A stretch of 64,000 nucleotides of DNA from Sphingomonas anseongensis (lineage in GTDB: Bacteria > Pseudomonadota > Alphaproteobacteria > Sphingomonadales > Sphingomonadaceae): contig NZ_JAMGBC010000001.1 in the NCBI RefSeq assembly GCF_023516495.1, forward strand, positions 1,302,001 to 1,366,000. Direction: 5' to 3'. The notes under the pieces are model-generated. The model was not told the DNA's origin. It made no database searches and saw only the letters and a list, made by a program, of their open reading frames with translations. The translations under genes and the position numbers were made by a program. This document shows, one piece after another, positions 47,070 through 55,447 of this stretch; the stretch's first letter is position 1; every line of letters begins with the position of its first letter.

Positions 47070-47405
47070 ATGCAACTCACCTACGCAATCAAATACGTCG
47101 CCGACATGGATCGAGCAGTTGCTTTCCATCGCGACATCCTCGGCCTCCCGCTCAAGTTCCAATCGCCTGAGTGGAGCGAGTTCGCCACCGGCCAGACGAC
47201 GCTGGCGCTTCATTCGGCCTCGGATGACAAGAAGGCCGGGACGGTCGAACTCGGCTTCGCAAGCGAGGATTTGGGCGGCTTACATTCGCGCCGGGAAGAA
47301 CTCGGCGTCGAGTTCACCAGGCCACCAACCGAGATGCACGGAATGCACATCGCGCAAATCCGCGACCCGGACGGGGCTGAGACGTCGGTCAGCGGGCAGG
47401 CCTGA
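47070..47405 (+). CDS. VOC/glyoxalase-family protein
   Basis: The protein has 111 residues, a single vicinal-oxygen-chelate domain. It shows IKYVADMDRAVAFHRDILGL (betaalphabeta unit 1), TTLALHSASDD and a second unit ending in IAQIRDPDGAETSVSG, with His, Glu and other metal-ligand candidates. Members act as glyoxalases, dioxygenases or antibiotic-binding proteins, and nothing points to one here. GAAGGAGG lies before the start. Confidence 0.85.
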   Translation: MQLTYAIKYVADMDRAVAFHRDILGLPLKFQSPEWSEFATGQTTLALHSASDDKKAGTVELGFASEDLGGLHSRREELGVEFTRPPTEMHGMHIAQIRDPDGAETSVSGQA

Positions 47406-47719
47406 CCTCCGGCGCTGATTTCGCGGCCTCGTAAATCCACAGGAATCTTGGTTGAGAATGAATTTATCCGCTTGCGTTCAGCGGCGAATGAGGCACAATA
47501 GGTAGTAGCGCGGGAAGGGGGACACTCAACTGCTGGTGTTCGGCGCCGGAATTCCTATATTCCGGTGACGGACGAACTCGTCCCCGCTTTCCACAGGGTG
47601 ACGCCATGGCAAACCCTCTCCGCGCGGCGCAAAAGGACTCGTCTTGGCGGGTCCATGAGAGTAGAACGATTCGAGAACAAAAGGCTCGTGCAGAGCCGGA
47701 AAGTCGACGGGGTAGAGCG
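47406..47719 (+). other. Upstream region of nrdA (314 bp, no gene)
   Basis: I see no convincing gene in this gap. It holds two NrdR-box-like sequences at 47493-47508 and 47524-47539, a weak -10-like TATATT (47556-47561) and two loose DnaA-box-like sequences (TTATCCGCT near 47465 and TTTCCACAG near 47589). An in-frame ATG at 47606 could extend nrdA by 38 residues, but the extra sequence does not look conserved. Confidence 0.5.
47493..47539 (+). promoter_or_regulatory. Tandem NrdR-box-like sites upstream of nrdA
   Basis: GCACAATAGGTAGTAG (47493-47508) matches the NrdR consensus ACACWATATATWGTGT at 12 of 16 positions by my count, and ACTCAACTGCTGGTGT (47524-47539) at 10 of 16. They are 31 bp apart start to start, the usual NrdR spacing of about three helical turns. 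NrdR represses ribonucleotide reductase genes in many bacteria. No nrdR gene is in the window. Confidence 0.45.
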
Positions 47720-49591
47720 ATGGATTTCACGACTGGAAGCGAAGTTCCAACCGGCGACGTGACCGCCGCGGTGCAGTCGAGCAAGAGCGTCACTCCCCCC
47801 GCTTATCCGGTGAAGACCGACGAGGCCCGCGACGAGCTTTTGACCGAGTTCGGCAAGGACACGCTTCGCGACCGCTACCTGCTTCCCGGCGAAAGCAACC
47901 AGGACCTCTTCGCGCGCGTCGCGAGCGCCTATGCCGACGACGCCGACCATGCGCAGCGCATCTACGACTACATCTCGCGCCTGTGGTTCATGCCGGCGAC
48001 GCCAGTGCTGTCCAACGGCGGCACCGGCCGCGGACTTCCGATCAGCTGCTACCTCAACAGCGTTTCCGACAGCCTGGAAGGCATCGTCGGCACGTGGAAC
48101 GAGAACGTCTGGCTGGCCAGCCGGGGCGGCGGGATCGGGACCTATTGGGGAAGCGTCCGCGGCATCGGCGAGCCGGTCGGCCTCAACGGCAAGACCAGCG
48201 GGATCATTCCGTTCGTGCGGGTGATGGACAGCCTCACCCTCGCCATCAGTCAGGGTTCGCTCCGTCGCGGGTCGGCCGCCTGCTACCTCGACATCTCGCA
48301 CCCCGAGATCGAGGAGTTCCTCGAGATCAGGAAGCCGAGCGGCGACTTCAACCGCAAGGCGCTCAACCTGCACCACGGGGTGCTGGTCACCGACGAATTC
48401 ATGGAAGCTGTCCGCGAGGGCGCCGAGTTCGAACTCCGGTCGCCCAAGGACCAGAGCGTCCGCGGCAAGGTCGACGCGCGGGCCCTGTTTCAGAAGCTGG
48501 TTGAGACCCGGCTTGCGACTGGTGAGCCCTACATCATCTTCATCGACCAGGTGAACCGGTCGATGCCCAAGCACCACCGCGACCTGGGGCTCAAGGTCAC
48601 GACCTCGAACCTGTGCTCCGAGATCACTCTCCCGACCGGCCGCGACCATCTCGGCGCCGACCGCACCGCCGTCTGCTGCTTGTCCTCGCTCAACCTCGAG
48701 ACCTGGGACCAGTGGAGCGGCGACAAGGTATTCATCGAGGACGTGATGCGCTTCCTCGACAACGTGCTCAGCGACTATATCGCGCGGGCTCCGGACGAGA
48801 TGGCGCGCGCCAAGTACAGCGCCGAGCGCGAGCGTTCGGTCGGCCTCGGGGTGATGGGCTTCCATTCCTTCCTTCAGGCCCGCAACATCCCGTTCGAAGG
48901 GGCGATGGCCAAGAGCTGGAACCTCAAGATCTTCAAGCATATCCGGGCGCAGGTCGACGAAGCCTCGATGATGCTCGCCAAGGAGCGCGGGCCGTGCCCC
49001 GACGCCGCCGACATGGGTGTGATGGAGCGCTTCAGCTGCAAGATGGCGATCGCCCCGACCGCGTCGATCTCGATCATCTGCGGCGGCACCTCGGCCTGCA
49101 TCGAGCCGATCCCGGCCAACGTCTACACGCACAAGACCCTGTCGGGCAGCTTCTCGATCAAGAACCCGCACCTCGAAAGGCTTCTGAAAGAGAAGCATAT
49201 GGACGGTGACAAGATCTGGAACTCGATCCTCGAGCATGGCGGATCGGTCCAGCATCTCGACTTCCTGACCCAGGAAGAAAAGGACGTGTTCAAGACCAGC
49301 TTCGAGATCGACCAGCGCTGGCTGATCGAGCTGTCCGCCGATCGCACGCCCTACATCGACCAGGCTCAGTCGCTGAACCTGTTCATCCCCGCGGACGTCG
49401 ATAAATGGGACCTTCTGATGCTCCACTTCCGAGCGTGGGAGCTGGGCATCAAGAGCCTCTATTACCTTCGCTCCAAGTCGGTTCAGCGCGCAGGTTTCGC
49501 CGGAGGAGTGGAGGCGGACAACACGCCCGAGCTCAAGGAAATCCCCCTGGCGTCGACCACCGACTATGACGAATGCCTCGCATGCCAGTGA
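47720..49591 (+). CDS. nrdA: Class I ribonucleotide reductase alpha subunit NrdA (no ATP cone)
   Basis: The 623-residue catalytic subunit makes dNDPs. SCYLNS, NLCSEITLPTGRD and VCCLSSLNLE hold the active-site cysteines. ASISIICGGTSACIEPIPAN and YYLRSKSVQRA (radical-path Tyr) are conserved, and the C-terminus ends in ECLACQ, the shuttle Cys pair. The N-terminus enters the alpha/beta barrel at once, without the ATP-cone activity-control domain that E. coli NrdA has. The start is ATG 47720. The 3' end overlaps a small membrane protein gene. nrdB lies 3.2 kb downstream. Confidence 0.94.
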   Translation: MDFTTGSEVPTGDVTAAVQSSKSVTPPAYPVKTDEARDELLTEFGKDTLRDRYLLPGESNQDLFARVASAYADDADHAQRIYDYISRLWFMPATPVLSNGGTGRGLPISCYLNSVSDSLEGIVGTWNENVWLASRGGGIGTYWGSVRGIGEPVGLNGKTSGIIPFVRVMDSLTLAISQGSLRRGSAACYLDISHPEIEEFLEIRKPSGDFNRKALNLHHGVLVTDEFMEAVREGAEFELRSPKDQSVRGKVDARALFQKLVETRLATGEPYIIFIDQVNRSMPKHHRDLGLKVTTSNLCSEITLPTGRDHLGADRTAVCCLSSLNLETWDQWSGDKVFIEDVMRFLDNVLSDYIARAPDEMARAKYSAERERSVGLGVMGFHSFLQARNIPFEGAMAKSWNLKIFKHIRAQVDEASMMLAKERGPCPDAADMGVMERFSCKMAIAPTASISIICGGTSACIEPIPANVYTHKTLSGSFSIKNPHLERLLKEKHMDGDKIWNSILEHGGSVQHLDFLTQEEKDVFKTSFEIDQRWLIELSADRTPYIDQAQSLNLFIPADVDKWDLLMLHFRAWELGIKSLYYLRSKSVQRAGFAGGVEADNTPELKEIPLASTTDYDECLACQ

Positions 49592-49734
49592 TCCTTCCGA
49601 ACCGTCTCCGGCCGAAAACGAAAGCCGGAAAGGCCGGCGCTCTGGTCGGCGGAATCGTCGCCGGTCTTGTCGCGCTCGACCTGATCGCATTTGCAGCAAC
49701 CGCGGTCATCGCCGCCACAGCAGGGCTACGCTGA
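49582..49734 (+). CDS. Small single-helix membrane protein between nrdA and the M28 peptidase
   Basis: The protein has 50 residues. A basic N-terminus (LPNRLRPKTKAGKAG) is followed by one membrane helix of about 24 residues (ALVGGIVAGLVALDLIAFAA and on). It starts 10 nt before the end of nrdA, and its TGA shares a base with the ATG of the M28 peptidase (TGATG). That makes translational coupling likely and supports it as a real gene. I do not recognise a family. Confidence 0.55.
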   Translation: MPVILPNRLRPKTKAGKAGALVGGIVAGLVALDLIAFAATAVIAATAGLR

Positions 49735-51971
49735 TGATCGTGAAGTCGTTTCTCCTCCTCGGCACCGCCGCCGCCGCATTGGCGATCGCATCGCCCGCCT
49801 CCGCCGCCGATACGAAGGGGCTCGAATCCGCATTCGATGCGCAGATCAGTGCTGCGGACCAGCAGCAGTGGCTGCAGCAGATGGCGTCGGCGCCCAACCA
49901 TGTCGGAGCGCCGCACAACAAGGCAAACGCGGAGATGGAGCTCGCCCTGTTCAAGCAATGGGGCTGGGATGCACGCATCGAGACGTTCGATGTGCTCTAT
50001 CCTACGCCGATCTCGACGACTCTCGAGCTTGTGACCCCGCAGCACGTGGCCCTCGGCGGGCAGGAGCCGGCGGTCGCTCAGGACCCGACGTCCAACCTTG
50101 AAGGCATGCTTCCGCCCTATGTCGCCTATCAGGGCGACGGCGATGTCACCGCGCCGGTGGTCTACCTCAATTACGGAATGCCCGACGATTACGCGGCGCT
50201 CGCCCGCCGTGGCATCGACGTTCGCGGCAAGATCGTCCTCGCGCGCTACGGTGCCGGCTGGCGCGGCCTGAAGCCGAAGCTGGCGCAGGAGCATGGCGCG
50301 GTCGGAACCCTCATCTATTCCGATCCCGCCGACGACGGATTCTCGGGCGACGATCCCTATCCCAAGGGCGGTGCTCGTCCGGAGGGCGGAGTCCAGCGCG
50401 GCTCGGTCCAGGACATGACCCTTTATCCGGGCGATCCCCTGACTCCGGGCATCGGAGCGACGGCGAACGCGAAGCGGTTGACTCGCGAGGAAGCTCGGAC
50501 CCTGCTCAAGATCCCGGCGCTTCCGATCTCCTATGCCGACGCATCGAAGATCATGGCCGCGCTCGAAGGGCCGGTGGTGACCGGCAACCAGCGCGGCGGC
50601 CTTCCGATGGCCTATCATTGGGGCGGCACCGACGCGGTGAAGGTTCACCTGGCGGTCAAGTCCGACTGGTCGCTCAAGCGGCTCTATGACGTGATCGCGG
50701 TGATGAAGGGCCGGGCCTATCCCGACCAGTGGATCGTCCGCGGCAACCACCGCGACGCCTGGGTCATGGGTGCAGCGGACCCGCTGACGGGCCAGGTGGC
50801 GATGATGAGCGAGGCCAAGGCGCTCGGCACCCTCGCCCGCACCGGATGGAGGCCCGATCGCACGCTCGTCTATGCAAGCTGGGACGGCGAGGAACCCGGC
50901 CTTCTCGGCTCGACCGAATGGGCCGAGACCCATGCCGACGAGCTGAAGCGCAAGGCCGTTCTTTACATCAACACCGACAATAACGGCCGCGGCTATCTGT
51001 TCGCGCAGGGCAATGGCGAGCTCCAGCACCTGGTTAGCCAGGTCGCCTCCGACGTCGCCGACCCGCAGACCGGGGCGCCGGTGATCGAGCGCAGCCGGGC
51101 GGCGATCCTTGCCGCCCACTACCTCAACCCCGGCGACGTTCGTCCCGAGCTTGTCGAAGACGCCAAGGCAGGCAAGCTTCCGCTCGGGCCGCTCGGATCG
51201 GGCTCCGATTATTCCGCCTTCGCCCAGCACCTCGGGATCCCGTCGCTCAACCTCGGCTTCGGCGGCGAGGACCAGTCGGGTGGAAGCTATCACTCGATTT
51301 ACGACAGCTTTTACCACGTGATGCACTTCGACGATCCGGGCCTCGCTTATGGCGTTGCCCTGTCGAAGGTGATCGGCCGGGTCGTCCTTCGCTCTGCGGA
51401 TTCGCCCAGGGTGCCTGCCCAATATTCCGACCTCGCGTCGGACGTACGCGGCTATGTCGCCGACCTGCAGAAGCTCGCCGCCGACCAGCGCGAACGCGAC
51501 CGGGCGCTGGTCGACCTTCGCCGCGAAAACGCGTTCAAGCTCGCCTCGGCGCCCTACGATCCGACCGTCGCTCCGGCCGACCTCGGGATCACGCCGCTGA
51601 TCGACATGCTCGCGCTCCAGAATGCATCCGACCACCTGACCCGGGCCGCCGCAGCCGCCGACGGAATGCTCGCCCGCGAGGACAAGCTCCCGCCCGCAAC
51701 CCAGGCGCGGATCAACTCGGCGCTTCACGGCATCGACCAGCTTCTGCTCGACCCGCAGGGGCTTCCCGGCCGCGGCTGGTACAAGAACCTGATCTCCGCT
51801 CCGGGCACTCTGACGGGTTATGGGGCCAAGACTCTGCCGGGCGTCCGCGAAGGCATCGAGCAGCGTCGGTTTGACGACGCGCAGGCTTATGTCGGCCGCA
51901 CCGCGGCAGTCATCGAAGCTTATGCCAACCGCCTCGACCAGGTGGTCGCGATGGCTGGGCCCGCGTCATGA
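49734..51971 (+). CDS. Secreted M28-family glutamate carboxypeptidase II-like peptidase
   Basis: The protein has 745 residues with a signal peptide (LLLGTAAAALAIASPASA). It has the three-part GCPII layout: a PA domain in the first half (ARRGIDVRGKIVLARYGAGW), the M28 zinc peptidase domain, and a transferrin-receptor-like C-terminal helical domain. Zinc and catalytic stretches are GNHRDAWVMGAADPLTGQ, SWDGEEPGLLGSTEW, NTDNNGR and SYHSIYDSFYHVM. It should degrade peptides in the periplasm. The start ATG shares a base with the small upstream gene. The stop overlaps the next small gene by 4 nt. Confidence 0.92.
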   Translation: MIVKSFLLLGTAAAALAIASPASAADTKGLESAFDAQISAADQQQWLQQMASAPNHVGAPHNKANAEMELALFKQWGWDARIETFDVLYPTPISTTLELVTPQHVALGGQEPAVAQDPTSNLEGMLPPYVAYQGDGDVTAPVVYLNYGMPDDYAALARRGIDVRGKIVLARYGAGWRGLKPKLAQEHGAVGTLIYSDPADDGFSGDDPYPKGGARPEGGVQRGSVQDMTLYPGDPLTPGIGATANAKRLTREEARTLLKIPALPISYADASKIMAALEGPVVTGNQRGGLPMAYHWGGTDAVKVHLAVKSDWSLKRLYDVIAVMKGRAYPDQWIVRGNHRDAWVMGAADPLTGQVAMMSEAKALGTLARTGWRPDRTLVYASWDGEEPGLLGSTEWAETHADELKRKAVLYINTDNNGRGYLFAQGNGELQHLVSQVASDVADPQTGAPVIERSRAAILAAHYLNPGDVRPELVEDAKAGKLPLGPLGSGSDYSAFAQHLGIPSLNLGFGGEDQSGGSYHSIYDSFYHVMHFDDPGLAYGVALSKVIGRVVLRSADSPRVPAQYSDLASDVRGYVADLQKLAADQRERDRALVDLRRENAFKLASAPYDPTVAPADLGITPLIDMLALQNASDHLTRAAAAADGMLAREDKLPPATQARINSALHGIDQLLLDPQGLPGRGWYKNLISAPGTLTGYGAKTLPGVREGIEQRRFDDAQAYVGRTAAVIEAYANRLDQVVAMAGPAS

Positions 51972-52150
51972 CCGTCACCGAAATCATCGAGGTCGTGGTC
52001 GCGGTCGCGATGATCGCCGGCGGAGTCTTCATCTACCGCCGCGGCGACAGCCAGGGCGGCGTGCTCGTGTTCGCCATCGCGGTGATCATTCTGATCCACG
52101 GGCTCGGACTGATGGAATACCGCCCCTCCGCTGCGGAGCTGGGCCGATGA
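51968..52150 (+). CDS. Small two-helix membrane protein
   Basis: The protein has 60 residues and two membrane helices (IIEVVVAVAMIAGGVFIYR and GGVLVFAIAVIILIHGLGL), joined by RRGDSQG. It overlaps the M28 peptidase stop by 4 nt. I know similar short genes next to sphingomonad nrd loci but no function. Confidence 0.72.
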   Translation: MTVTEIIEVVVAVAMIAGGVFIYRRGDSQGGVLVFAIAVIILIHGLGLMEYRPSAAELGR

Positions 52151-52156
52151 GGAATT

Positions 52157-52220
52157 CCCACTTGCCAGAGGTGGGGGGACGAGACCGCCATGCGAATGGT
52201 GGGTTCGCGTGGCGGTCTCG
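52157..52220 (+). promoter_or_regulatory. Double hairpin between two small membrane protein genes
   Basis: A short stem CCCAC/GTGGG (52157-52161 and 52171-52175) is followed by a long one. In the long stem CGAGACCGCCA (52180-52190) pairs with TGGCGGTCTCG (52210-52220), and GCGAA (52192-52196) pairs with TTCGC (52204-52208) inside it, with a 7-nt loop. It lies just before ATG 52228. It could be an intercistronic terminator or processing site, or an inserted repeat element. Confidence 0.55.
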
Positions 52221-52227
52221 CTCGACG

Positions 52228-52527
52228 ATGCTCGTGCTTGCGATCCTTCTTTCCGCCTGCGCCGCGACCCAGGCGCCGGACGCCGTCGCTCACGACGCGA
52301 ACACGCCCGGCTTCCTTCTCGGCCTGTGGCACGGCTTCATCTTCCCGGTCGCGTGGATCGTCTCGCTGTTCGCCGACAAGGTCGCCGTCTACGCGGTCCC
52401 CAACAACGGCGGCTGGTACGATTTCGGCTATTTCCTGGGCATCGCGGTCTTCGGGATCGGCGCACGCAAGAGCCAGGTCGTCTATCGCGACCGCGTGATC
52501 GACGTGCGCGCGAAGAGGATCAACTGA
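52228..52527 (+). CDS. Small lipoprotein/membrane protein of sphingomonad nrd loci
   Basis: The protein has 99 residues from ATG 52228, beginning MLVLAILLSACAATQ with lipobox LSAC. One further helix-like stretch is GFLLGLWHGFIFPVAWIVSL, followed by YAVPNNGGWYDFGYFLGIAV. The alternative ATG at 52147 has a better ribosome-binding site and overlaps the previous stop. It would add 27 polar residues encoded by the hairpin region, and these do not look like protein. The function is not known. Confidence 0.68.
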   Translation: MLVLAILLSACAATQAPDAVAHDANTPGFLLGLWHGFIFPVAWIVSLFADKVAVYAVPNNGGWYDFGYFLGIAVFGIGARKSQVVYRDRVIDVRAKRIN

Positions 52528-52760
52528 TGACGACGGCGCATCTCATCGCGCTGATCATCGGCCTCGTCACCCTGGGCGTCGGCCTGACCACGCTCGTCCG
52601 CCCGTCCATCACCCGAAGCCTGCTCTCAATGCCCGCCGGCGAGGGCGCGACCTACGCGCTTCGCATCGGCGGAATGATGCTGACCGCCTTCGGGCTCGTC
52701 CTCGTCCTGTTCGTCGCCGCTTTCACCGCGACGCCAAACCAATTCCTAGGAGTGCGTTAG
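52527..52760 (+). CDS. Small two-helix membrane protein before nrdB
   Basis: The protein has 77 residues and two membrane helices (LIALIIGLVTLGVGLTTLV and IGGMMLTAFGLVLVLFVAAF). It starts on the last base of the preceding stop (TGATG-type junction) and ends at the base before nrdB. It is part of the nrdA-to-nrdB gene string. No function is recognised. Confidence 0.7.
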   Translation: MTTAHLIALIIGLVTLGVGLTTLVRPSITRSLLSMPAGEGATYALRIGGMMLTAFGLVLVLFVAAFTATPNQFLGVR

Positions 52761-53837
52761 ATGCCCCTTCTCGAAGCCCGCAAGCAGTACAAGCCGTTCG
52801 AATACCCCTGGGCGTTCGAATATTGGAAGCGCCAGCAGCAGATCCACTGGATGCCGGAGGAAGTGCCGCTCGGCGAGGACTGCCGCGATTGGGCGCAGAA
52901 GCTCACCGACCATGAGCGCAACCTGCTCACGCAGATCTTCCGCTTCTTCACCCAGGCGGACGTCGAGGTTCAGGACTGCTATCACGAGAAATACGGCCGC
53001 GTGTTCAAGCCGACCGAGATCAAGATGATGCTCGCCGCTTTCTCCAACATGGAGACGGTGCACATCGCCGCCTACTCGCACCTGCTCGACACGATCGGGA
53101 TGCCGGAGAGCGAATACAGCGCCTTCCTCCAGTTCAAGGAGATGAAGGACAAGCATGATTACATGCAGCAGTTCGGCGTCGATAATGACGAGGACATCGC
53201 CAAGACCCTGGCCATGTTCGGCGGCTTCACCGAGGGGCTGCAGCTGTTCGCCAGCTTCGCGATGCTGATGAACTTCCCGCGCTTCAACAAGATGAAGGGC
53301 ATGGGGCAGATCATCAGCTGGTCGATCCGCGACGAGAGCCTTCACTGCGAAGGGATCATCAAGCTGTTCCACGCCTTCTGCAAGGAACGCAATTGCCTGA
53401 CGAAGAACGTCAAGGAAGCGATCATCGACACCTGCCAGAAGACGGTCAGGCTGGAAGATGCGTTCATCGACCTGGCGTTCGAAATGGGCCCGGTCGAAGG
53501 CATGACCGCCAAGCAGATCAAGAAGTACATCCGCTTCATCGCCGACTGGAGGCTCGGCCAGCTCGGCTTCCAGCCGATCTACATGGTCGACGAGCACCCG
53601 CTCCCCTGGCTCGCGCCGATGCTCAACGGCGTCGAGCACGCCAACTTCTTCGAGACCCGCGCGACGGAATATTCGAAGGCCGCGACGCGCGGGAACTGGA
53701 ACGAGGTCTGGGACAATTTCGACCGCCGGCAGAAGGCCAAGGCGGCGAACGACGGGGCGGAAGCCGCGGCGGATGCGGCGGCGGGTGAAGGCGGCGATCC
53801 GGATATGTTTAGTGCTGCGGGGGTGGCGGCGGAGTAG
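52761..53837 (+). CDS. nrdB: Class I ribonucleotide reductase beta subunit NrdB
   Basis: The 358-residue radical-generating subunit is a di-iron protein. METVHIAAYSHLL carries the Glu and His ligands and the Tyr that should hold the stable radical, as in class Ia. Other ligand stretches are WSIRDESLHCEGIIKLFHAF and QADVEVQDCYHE. There is no ATP cone at its N-terminus either. A low-complexity Ala/Asp tail precedes the last residues. It starts directly after the stop of a small membrane protein gene and follows nrdA by 3.2 kb. It probably shares the nrdA promoter. Confidence 0.93.
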   Translation: MPLLEARKQYKPFEYPWAFEYWKRQQQIHWMPEEVPLGEDCRDWAQKLTDHERNLLTQIFRFFTQADVEVQDCYHEKYGRVFKPTEIKMMLAAFSNMETVHIAAYSHLLDTIGMPESEYSAFLQFKEMKDKHDYMQQFGVDNDEDIAKTLAMFGGFTEGLQLFASFAMLMNFPRFNKMKGMGQIISWSIRDESLHCEGIIKLFHAFCKERNCLTKNVKEAIIDTCQKTVRLEDAFIDLAFEMGPVEGMTAKQIKKYIRFIADWRLGQLGFQPIYMVDEHPLPWLAPMLNGVEHANFFETRATEYSKAATRGNWNEVWDNFDRRQKAKAANDGAEAAADAAAGEGGDPDMFSAAGVAAE

Positions 53838-53840
53838 TTC

Positions 53841-54785
53841 GTGCATCGGGGTCGCGAAATTGAAGTGCCCTTCTTTTCGAAGGCGCCGTTCGCGAATTAC
53901 GACTTGGTTGTATACCTCGGTGGCGGCCTGTTCGCTGTCCTCATTTTTTGGAGGTACGTAGCGCGCCCCTTCAGCATCTTCGATTTCAGTAGCCTGGTGT
54001 CGAATGGGACGAGCACGTGGGTTCAAGACGTCATTTACCTCGTGCTGCTGGGCGTCTGCTCATACGTGCTCGGGCACTTGGTTTCCTATCAGTCATCCTA
54101 TTTCATAGAAGGCTTCGTTGAACGCACGCTGGGCAAGTTCAGCAAGATCGTCGAGATAAACACCGCGCACGAATCGAAAAGGCTCAGATCTCTGAAGAGC
54201 GAAATACGCTCAAACCTCAAAACGCGATTGCTGATGTGGTTCAGAATCCCTCTTACTCGGCTGAGAGTTCCTGTTCCCAAAATCTTTCCGACAATTATCC
54301 ACCTTCCTATGCTTCCATGGTACGCGCTCGTTTACTTCTTTGGCTTCTTCGATTTCGCAGACACACGTTTGCCGGCTCGAATGCTCGACCGTGCGAAGCA
54401 GTTGATGAAGTCAGAGCTCACGGATTTTGATTTTGATGAGAATAAACAGTGGTTTAGGTGGATAGAATATTACACGAGCTATAATAGACCAGTCGCAGCA
54501 TCTAGCATGTATAATTATCTTACCATATCTGGCCTGATGAGATCACTTTCTTATCTGTTTTTGGTATCGATCTGGCTAGAATTCGCGTACTTAATAGCAA
54601 AGTTGACTTACAACTTTGACCGCGTATCTCATGGTGCCGGTAATGCTGTAGGCTGGCTCTTATATTTCTTCGTTCTCTACACTGCCTACATCACAACAGC
54701 GACGAGCTATTGTAAGTTTTTTCGCCGATATGTTGAAGAGGCAATAATGGGCTTCTTGCTTGAGGGAAGCCATTCACGTTCGTAG
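53841..54785 (+). CDS. Membrane protein of unknown function, AT-richer than its neighbours
   Basis: The protein has 314 residues from GTG 53841. About four to five membrane helices lie around residues 22-40 (LVVYLGGGLFAVLIFW), 64-82, 140-160 (PWYALVYFFGFFDF), 230-250 and 268-290. A charged loop with KRLRSLKSEIRSNLKTRLL lies between. Codon use is unlike the rest: AAT, ATA, TTA and TAT codons are frequent, mainly after 54400. This points to recent acquisition. It abuts nrdB by 3 nt. I do not recognise the family. Confidence 0.7.
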   Translation: MHRGREIEVPFFSKAPFANYDLVVYLGGGLFAVLIFWRYVARPFSIFDFSSLVSNGTSTWVQDVIYLVLLGVCSYVLGHLVSYQSSYFIEGFVERTLGKFSKIVEINTAHESKRLRSLKSEIRSNLKTRLLMWFRIPLTRLRVPVPKIFPTIIHLPMLPWYALVYFFGFFDFADTRLPARMLDRAKQLMKSELTDFDFDENKQWFRWIEYYTSYNRPVAASSMYNYLTISGLMRSLSYLFLVSIWLEFAYLIAKLTYNFDRVSHGAGNAVGWLLYFFVLYTAYITTATSYCKFFRRYVEEAIMGFLLEGSHSRS

Positions 54786-54856
54786 GCTCGGACCCTCCCC
54801 ATCGTTTCCATTACGGCAGCAGTTTACTTAATCACCAATCTGGGCCGCTAGCTTGG

Positions 54857-55390
54857 CTACTTTACGTAACTGGCCGTCATCAGATGTTGCACGTCTGCGG
54901 CTCCTTCCGACGCGGCGGTGAGCGCGAGCATTATGTCTCCCTTCGGGGACTTGAGACGCCACGCCCTGTAGCTTGCAGGCTTCCCGTTGATCGGATTGTC
55001 GTTCTGCACCTCGAGCGCAGCGCTTGAATGGAGGAATGTCGCAGTTCGATTCACGAGCTGGTCGAACTCTGCACGCACGGAATCGCGATCTGCGGAAAGG
55101 ACTTCAGCAGCGCAGATTCCATGGCTGGACCCCACGAACATCCGCACTTTAGACTGTGTCCCGACAACGCCCCAAGCTTTGTCGGCGTCAAATTCCGGCA
55201 GCGTCTCCCGCGCGTCTTTCTCATCCACCTTCATCATCTGAAAGCGGGTTGGGTCGCCCGACGTCTTTTGACCAAGCAAGCTCCGCACGCACATGTCGTC
55301 GAAGAGTGCGACAGCATCGGCACTGCGTGGATCGGGAACGGCTGATGGCTGGGCGATCATCATCGCCAAGGCGGCGGCAAAAATGAGCAT
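54857..55390 (-). CDS. Secreted protein of unknown function
   Basis: The protein has 177 residues. A signal peptide (LIFAAALAMMIAQPSAV) is followed by a mature part with DMCVRSLLGQKTSGDPTRF and VGSSHGICAAEVLSADRDS, giving two Cys that may pair. I know no named family. The start ATG 55390 is chosen for the signal peptide. An in-frame ATG further upstream (55453) would add a Cys-rich stretch that looks non-coding. It is convergent with the AT-rich gene. Confidence 0.6.
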   Translation of the reverse strand: MLIFAAALAMMIAQPSAVPDPRSADAVALFDDMCVRSLLGQKTSGDPTRFQMMKVDEKDARETLPEFDADKAWGVVGTQSKVRMFVGSSHGICAAEVLSADRDSVRAEFDQLVNRTATFLHSSAALEVQNDNPINGKPASYRAWRLKSPKGDIMLALTAASEGAADVQHLMTASYVK

Positions 55391-55447
55391 TGCCGATGGT
55401 GTCACGAGCGACGGCGATACGCAATTACGCGCCGCAAGGCAGAAAGC

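Noticed and set aside
47606-47719. N-terminal extension of nrdA from ATG 47606
   Set aside because: The 38 residues added are Arg/Glu-rich and unlike the NrdA N-terminus or an ATP cone. ATG 47720 gives a typical start.
47555-51728. Two reverse-strand open frames of more than 700 codons opposite nrdA and the M28 peptidase
   Set aside because: Both strands are open because of GC-rich codon bias. Only the plus strand has enzyme motifs.
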